Shown here: positions 59,255 to 64,000 of the stretch, piece after piece
How the letters are laid out: each line of letters opens with the position of its first letter
How positions within the stretch are numbered: the stretch's first letter is position 1
Assembly (NCBI GenBank): GCA_047967505.1
Contig: CM106540.1
Source: Dipteris shenzhenensis
Lineage: Eukaryota > Polypodiophyta > Polypodiopsida > Gleicheniales
Direction: 5' to 3' (one strand)
Length of the DNA: 64,000 nucleotides
The notes under the pieces: generated by a model
Databases searched by the model: none
Told to the model about the DNA's origin: nothing
What the model saw: only the letters and a program-made list of their open reading frames with translations
Program-made: the position numbers and the translations under genes

Positions 59255-59511
59255 TGTTGAGAGTTCACACTCAACATCATGTGATCATGTGTGCATAGCA
59301 CCATCACGTGATCATATGTGCATAGCACTAACCTTATAGAGTGCTATAAAGGAAAGGGTTAGATCCCCTAACCCTAACCCTAAAAGGATTTGTATATATT
59401 CTGTTTTTTCAACTAAATCTAGTGTACAGTTAGTCATTTCTGGTGTGCTCTCTAGCTATGCCCTCTCTCCTCATCTCCACTCTTCTCCTCTCCCCTCTTC
59501 ATATTTTGTCA
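59255..59511 (+). repeat. 3' LTR of outer element
   Basis: Same length as the 5' LTR with eight differences by hand count. Carries CCCTAACCCTAACCCTAAAA at 59,366-59,385. Confidence 0.92.
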
Positions 59512-60010
59512 ACTTGCACTCGCTTTGTCTTTTCCCTTGCTTGTGTCCTCCTTCTCTTCTTCTTGCTTTGGAGGCCCTTGAATTTCCACTGGTGTGTATC
59601 CTTCTTGTTTGATCATCATTTGATTGGTCTCAATAGAATCCTCTAAAATCTCGAGATCAGACTTATCTTCATCTAAGGGATCCATGTCAGTGCCATCTTG
59701 GGTGCTAGGGACAAGAACATTGTTCCCTTGGGAGTAATGCACATTATATTTATCAAGGTCTAGCTTGCTTACTAGTCCATCCATCAAAAGCAATAGTGCA
59801 CCTGCGTGTAGGAATAAAATTCAATATTTTGTTCTTTGGACAATTTGCCCCATAATCTATTTAAATCTATCAAGATGATCCGTTCTCATTCTGTTATAAT
59901 TTGGCATGACAAATCTTGGTCTAGCACATGACTTCAAAGCATGACAGAATGTCTCATATCTCATGACATTGGATGGTATGCCATTTTTTACAAATGCTTC
60001 CGTCCATCAC
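59512..60010 (-). pseudogene. hAT (DUF659) transposase fragment, family 2, joined to a charged ORF
   Basis: From about 60,010 downward the minus strand encodes AFVKNGIPSNVMRYETF and a PNYNRMRTDHLD block, the region before DUF659. CTIAFDGWTSKQARP and, after a frameshift, MCITPKGTMFL follow near 59,800-59,705. The nucleotide match to 24.01-24.10 kb is close. Below about 59,700 the sequence changes to a different open frame rich in Asp, Glu and Lys, running to 59,512 where the outer element interrupts it. In the empty site this frame would continue for about 16 more codons into 43,916-43,870 before a TAA. Confidence 0.55.
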
Positions 60011-60598
60011 AAAATAGTGGTTAATCCAACTCTGATAAGGAATGTTGGAGGTGCCAATGTTAGCACTGAGGTCAATGAGACAATTGAAGGAGAGGAGATG
60101 GAAGAGCCATCAAATGTAAGAGATAGCTTAGCACGTAATGGGAATGCAGGTCTACAAACAAACAGATCGTAGGTGCAGTCCTTAGCATGTAATGGAAGTG
60201 TATACTAACAAGCAAATGGATCACATGTGAGTTTTGATGCAATAAACTTTAGTAAAGTTTAAAAAAAAAGAGAGGAGATCAGTCATCTATGGAGGATGAT
60301 TTTCTTCAATAATAAGTGCATGAAGAGCAGTTGCTGGAGACGTCAATTGTTGGGCGCTTCAAGTAAGTCCATGCTATAAATGCATAGGGTTTGCTTTTAC
60401 TTAGGTGTAGATGGAGGCCGTTGCTCACTCTTGTTGCATCTCGAAGGTCCATGGGCTAGAGCAGCTTGCTGTTGACTCTTCAAAATACTTAGAAGTCTGA
60501 ATGCCTCTTTGGTGGCTCAGTGAGCTCTTTGTTGTGAGTTAATTCGAGGCTGCTATACTATGATGAAAGTCAAAGTTGATGAAAGCCTAAAGCAGTCT
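60011..60598. other. No recognisable gene
   Basis: A 69-codon + frame at 59,963-60,172 overlaps the hAT fragment in antisense and is not a gene. The rest may be leader of the inverted copia fragment that follows. Confidence 0.35.
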
Positions 60599-61158
60599 CT
60601 CTCTCCCTCAATAAACCTCTCACTTAGTAATATAAAACAATCTCTCCCTATCTCTCTCAAAGAATAGAACTGGATGGAATTCTCACTCTCGCTTTTTCTC
60701 AGATGTCTCTCTCTCATGGAATGGACAAAAAATTCCTCTCACATGAACGAAATTATATAACGGAAATTTCTCTCAAAGAAATGGAAGGTGGTCTCTTATC
60801 TTGAAAGCGAACTCTAATGGAGAACACTCAAGAGAACCTTGCAATCACTCAATCTCTTGACTCTCACTCATGAACGATGGTGCCTTAGCACGAAAGGCAA
60901 AACCATGCTCTAATACCATGACAAAATATGAAGAGGGGAGAGGAGAAGAGTGGAGATGAGGAGAGAGGGCACAACTAGAGAGCACACCACGAATGACTAT
61001 CTGTACACTAGATTTAGTTGAAAAGGTAGAATATATACAAACCCTTTTAGGGTTAGGGTTAGGGTTAGGGCATCTAACCCTTTCCTTTATAGCACTCTAT
61101 TGGGTGGGTTAATGCTATGCACATATGATCACATGATGTTGAGCATGGTTTCTCAACA
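60599..61158 (-). mobile_element. Inverted LTR plus leader fragment of the outer family
   Basis: The LTR lies at 60,919-61,158 on the minus strand (TGTTGAGAAACC...TTTTGTCA). It is followed at 60,918-60,907 by a primer site with one change (TGGTATTAGAGC), then a CTCT/GGAA-rich leader down to about 60,600. The LTR is 240 bp and has only one copy of the 27-bp unit duplicated in the outer LTRs. No partner LTR was found, so this is a truncated 5' end. It represents a second subfamily and is not a copy of the neighbouring element. Confidence 0.8.
61041..61070. repeat. Telomere-like repeat inside the inverted LTR
   Basis: TTTTAGGG followed by three TTAGGG units, compared with two to three imperfect units at the same place in the outer LTRs. 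Confidence 0.85.
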
Positions 61159-62590
61159 TGGGCATAGCTTCATGACTTTTCGAAGCCTCAACAGCTCCCA
61201 TCATTGTCTCGTTGTCGAAGGGGCATGCTCTCCTTTCCTAGTATCTCTCTCTACTCTTGCAATATAGCTTGTGCCTCCTCATGATTCCTCTTCAAGCACA
61301 AAACCCATTGGGACATCGGGGGGGGAGGGGGGGGGGGCACATCAAGGTGGGGTTTCTCATCCATGAAAATAGGGTCTCCCTCGGCGCTCATTGTGTAGCC
61401 TAAAAATATACGACTTATGATGTAAACCTAGGATGTAATACAAGCAGGCATTTGAGATGCAAACATATTAAAATTTAAAATCAAACACATTGATTAACAA
61501 ATGGAATCATAAACATTAAGATTACATCAAAGAGTTTAGAAGTGCTTTCAATCGTATAAATAATTGCATTAAATCATAAAGTTGCATCAGATTGTAAACA
61601 CTGTAGTATATCGTAGACTTGCATTAAACCATAAACACTTGCATCCCCAATTCATGTTTGCTTTAAATCATAAATCACAAGATAGAGTTGCACGTTTGAA
61701 AGAAATATGAATGCTCATTACATAGTCATCTTGAAAAAAACTAAAGTTACAAATATATGTAAGCAAAGTCATGTTTGAAGCTTGCACAGGGCCGCAATGT
61801 GACGGTATACAAAAAATATTTATTCATTCATAGGCTTAAGTCTCGCATTTGGCATGAGAGTGAGTGCCAGCCTTAGGTAAAAAACAAACATTAAAATCAA
61901 AGTGAAGACTACAACACCACTCTCATAAAAGAGACGCGAGTGCTAGCCCCGAATGCAAACATGCAAATATGAATATTGAAATCGAGACTGCAACACACAA
62001 CGCTGATAAGAGAGATGAGTGCTAGTCTTGAGCATGGGAGATAAGTTTACCTGTGCGATAGCAAAACTGGTGCATTGGTAGACAGGTGGGGGCACTAGTA
62101 GGCAACTAGGTAGGAAGCAAATGATGGAGTATTCATCCAAATACAGGCTACAAATGAGGGGATAGTTTGTTGTACTCATACGAATGACTAAATTTACGAA
62201 TAGATTTATTCATACAAATACTAGTTTATTCATACAAATAAAAGTATTCCTACGAATAAAACTAAATAATTTGGATGCTCCCTTTTAAATCGAAAAAAAC
62301 ACGTATTTGACTAGGTTTTTTGAATCAATTTTTTTTTGGATGAATTAAAGCAACTTAGTCAACAACATATAGGCTTCCATAGTGAAGATGATTATGCCAC
62401 ATCATCAAGTCTATCTATAGCATGTGTTAGGATAAGACACAATGACACATGGTTGATAAGGTGCATCCATGTGTTAGTATCCATGTCATCATTGCCATGT
62501 AGGCCAACGACATCATCACATAGCTGCACCTACCATACCTCCCATATTAGCACTATGCTTCATATGCACACCCCTTCACATAGGCACACA
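61159..62590. other. No recognisable gene; short tandem repeats
   Basis: A G-rich run (G8AG11-like) lies near 61,319-61,338. At about 61,850-62,040 there are about three units of roughly 90-100 bp around GAG.G.GAGTGC.AG. At 62,170-62,265 CATACGAAT-like nonamers recur. No protein motif was seen. Confidence 0.45.
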
Positions 62591-62750
62591 CATTGCATGT
62601 GCACATGACTGCCACATCATCCTTTTGGTCTCGTTTCTTGATCAAAGTTTGGCATGCCATAACTTTTGATTCAAGAGGAGTTTTCAGGTGGTCCAACTAG
62701 GAAAAGTGATCGAGTTTTTGAGTCCTACATACGCATCACCTCAAGTCACA
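62590..62750 (+). mobile_element. Leader fragment related to the outer copia family
   Basis: Contains TGCCACATCATCC, GCCATAACTTTTGATTC, AAGAGGAGTTTTCA and GGAAAAGTGATCGAGTTTTT in the same order as related phrases in the outer leader (45.69-45.85 kb) and the middle element (53.96-54.09 kb, minus). The surrounding 62,390-62,600 has more CACATCA-like motifs. No LTR was found, so it is a fragment of a diverged copy. Confidence 0.45.
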
Positions 62751-64000
62751 TCACATACAAGGTTCAATGTTGTACCTTATTGTTTTGAGCTTCTATAGAT
62801 CCACTTCCTTTGCATATTGAAGCCTCTTCATTTGATGCAAAGACGAGATTCGAAAAAGAGGGAAAACCTTGTGAGATTAGAACCCCAAAATTTTGGTTAA
62901 GAAGCAAGATAATTGACATTTTATATCAATTTTGTTCAATGGATCTTTCTCCTTAACTTATGTTTCTTTTATTTTTGTGACTCGTTGCATGTTTTCTCAT
63001 GATTTATGGAATGTTCACAACCAAATTAAACTGAAGTCATTTGTGTGCATTCAAATAAGCTAAGGGCAACTTGGTTTGCATGCTAATCGCTGTTGTAGAT
63101 CCTTGTGACTGGTTTTCATTTTTATGATGTACTACATAATCAATGTCCTTCCATTGCAAAATGTTGCATGCATGAAATTATCACCTTATGATGTTTTTGT
63201 ATTTTAAGGCTCTAAGCAACCTGATTCACATAGTTGATTAGGGAGCATATTGTATATTGATTTTTAAAATTAAGGTAATTAATAATAACTATTTTAAATA
63301 AGATAATAATTATTAATTAACAATTAATAATAAATTTATTAAATGCAATCTTTGTTTTAAAATTTTCTTCACAAAACAATACCAAATTTGAATGAAAAAA
63401 AAAAAGTGGAACGTAAAGGCCGAGTCTACTTAACATTCGTAAACCAAGACCAACTTTGAATGAACAAGTACACAAAAGTTGAATGAGGAGGCTGAGTTTT
63501 TAAAAAAACTTTGTAAAACAAGACCAAGTTTGAACAAACAAGTACAAAAAATTTGCATGCAAAGGCTTAGTCTAATTGATATTCATGAAAGAATATCAAT
63601 TACATTTGGCCTATAAAGGAAGAGCCCATCCAATCATTACAAACATCCAAGAAACCATCAATATCCAAATCATCATGCCCACTTTTGTTCTCAGCCATTC
63701 AAGAAGTCTCTTTTGTTTTCATGATTGTATTCTATGGTATTCTGACCTTACTCCTTTTATTTGGAACTTTTGTTGTGCTCGAATTCCATACTCTTGGATC
63801 CACATGCTCCTAATTGTCCTCATCTCCCCTATATTGCCATCTTTATCCTAGCAATTCGGATATCATGCTGCATCATCACATCTTCTTCTATGGATCATAA
63901 TCCAATACTTCACAAATACCTTATTATAATAATTAATTATTATTATTATTAATCCAATACTACACAAATACCTTCATGATATTATTAGTGAATTCCTTTT
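62750..64000. other. No recognisable gene; AT-rich, one tandem repeat
   Basis: At 63,371-63,580 three units of about 70 bp share ACAA.ACCAA.TTTGAA..AA, CAAGTACA.AAA and AAGGC..AGTCTA. AT-rich stretches at 63,260-63,350 and 63,920-63,955 are made of TTAATAA-like steps. Confidence 0.45.

Larger units (their letters stand above)
43922..59511 (+). mobile_element. Outer Ty1/copia LTR retrotransposon (interrupted)
   Basis: Bounded by 257-bp LTRs at 43,922-44,178 and 59,255-59,511, both TGTTGAGAG...TTTTGTCA. Flanks are GCTTG (43,917-43,921) and ACTTG (59,512-59,516), a 5-bp target duplication with one difference. The primer site abuts the left LTR, and a polypurine tract GAGGGAAGG precedes the right LTR. 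Total 15.6 kb, of which 47,256-55,677 is a later insertion plus its duplicated target; removing it leaves about 7.2 kb. A leader of about 2.3 kb separates the primer site from gag at 46,505. Hand comparison of the LTRs gives 8 differences in 257 (about 3%). Eleven in-frame stops and later frameshifts make it non-autonomous now. Confidence 0.92.

Noticed and set aside
1-64000. tRNA, rRNA or snoRNA genes
   Set aside because: The only tRNA-like sequences seen are 12-base primer binding sites complementary to initiator tRNA-Met; no cloverleaf or rRNA core was recognised by eye.

Overview
The window is nuclear DNA of a land plant. One intact host gene is readable, an 11-exon class IV homeodomain-leucine zipper (HD-Zip IV) gene at 29.5-33.3 kb on the + strand. 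Its family is restricted to streptophytes. The rest is a repeat graveyard typical of a large plant genome: Ty1/copia elements primed by initiator tRNA-Met, a decayed Ty3/gypsy pol, at least two hAT (BED/DUF659) transposase families, a LINE ORF1 relic, an endonuclease (EEP-fold) relic, microsatellites and diverged tandem repeats. The species cannot be fixed. A repeat-rich non-flowering plant such as a fern is my guess, held weakly.

Layout. 0-12.9 kb: low-coding DNA with a coiled-coil gag-like relic (2.9-3.7 kb), a 2-kb purine-rich tract (4.6-6.6 kb), a gypsy integrase relic on the minus strand (7.1-8.4 kb) and several tandem repeats. 12.97-16.2 kb: a cluster of decayed plus-strand coding relics, including a protein-kinase relic and an unrecognised two-exon gene. 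16.5-19.4 kb: a hAT transposase relic (minus). 23.2-24.4 kb: EEP endonuclease and a second hAT fragment. 26.1-26.7 kb: an unrecognised coding relic whose frameshifts sit in homopolymers. 26.7-34 kb: the HD-Zip IV gene in a stretch without recognisable transposons. 36.1-37.2 kb: LINE relic. 43.9-59.5 kb: a three-level nest of LTR retrotransposons. 59.5-61.2 kb: a hAT fragment and an inverted LTR of the outer family. 62.6 kb: another leader fragment of that family.

The nest is the most informative structure. The outer copia element (257-bp LTRs, + strand) was hit in gag by a non-autonomous element (325-bp LTRs, - strand). That element was then hit by a nearly intact Tnt1/Tork-like copia element (181-bp LTRs, - strand). 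My hand alignment gives 8, 4 and 0 LTR differences, in the order the nesting requires. The middle element shares LTR ends, primer site and leader sequence with the outer family but has no gag-pol, so it looks like a deletion derivative moved by outer-family enzymes.

A second theme is decay. In the outer element and in several unrelated relics, in-frame stops are mostly TAG or TAA where Gln would fit. This is what C-to-T change at methylated CAG/CAA sites would produce. The kinase relic and the two-exon relic at 13.5-15.9 kb are the best candidates for something not described before. All coordinates and alignments were done by eye.
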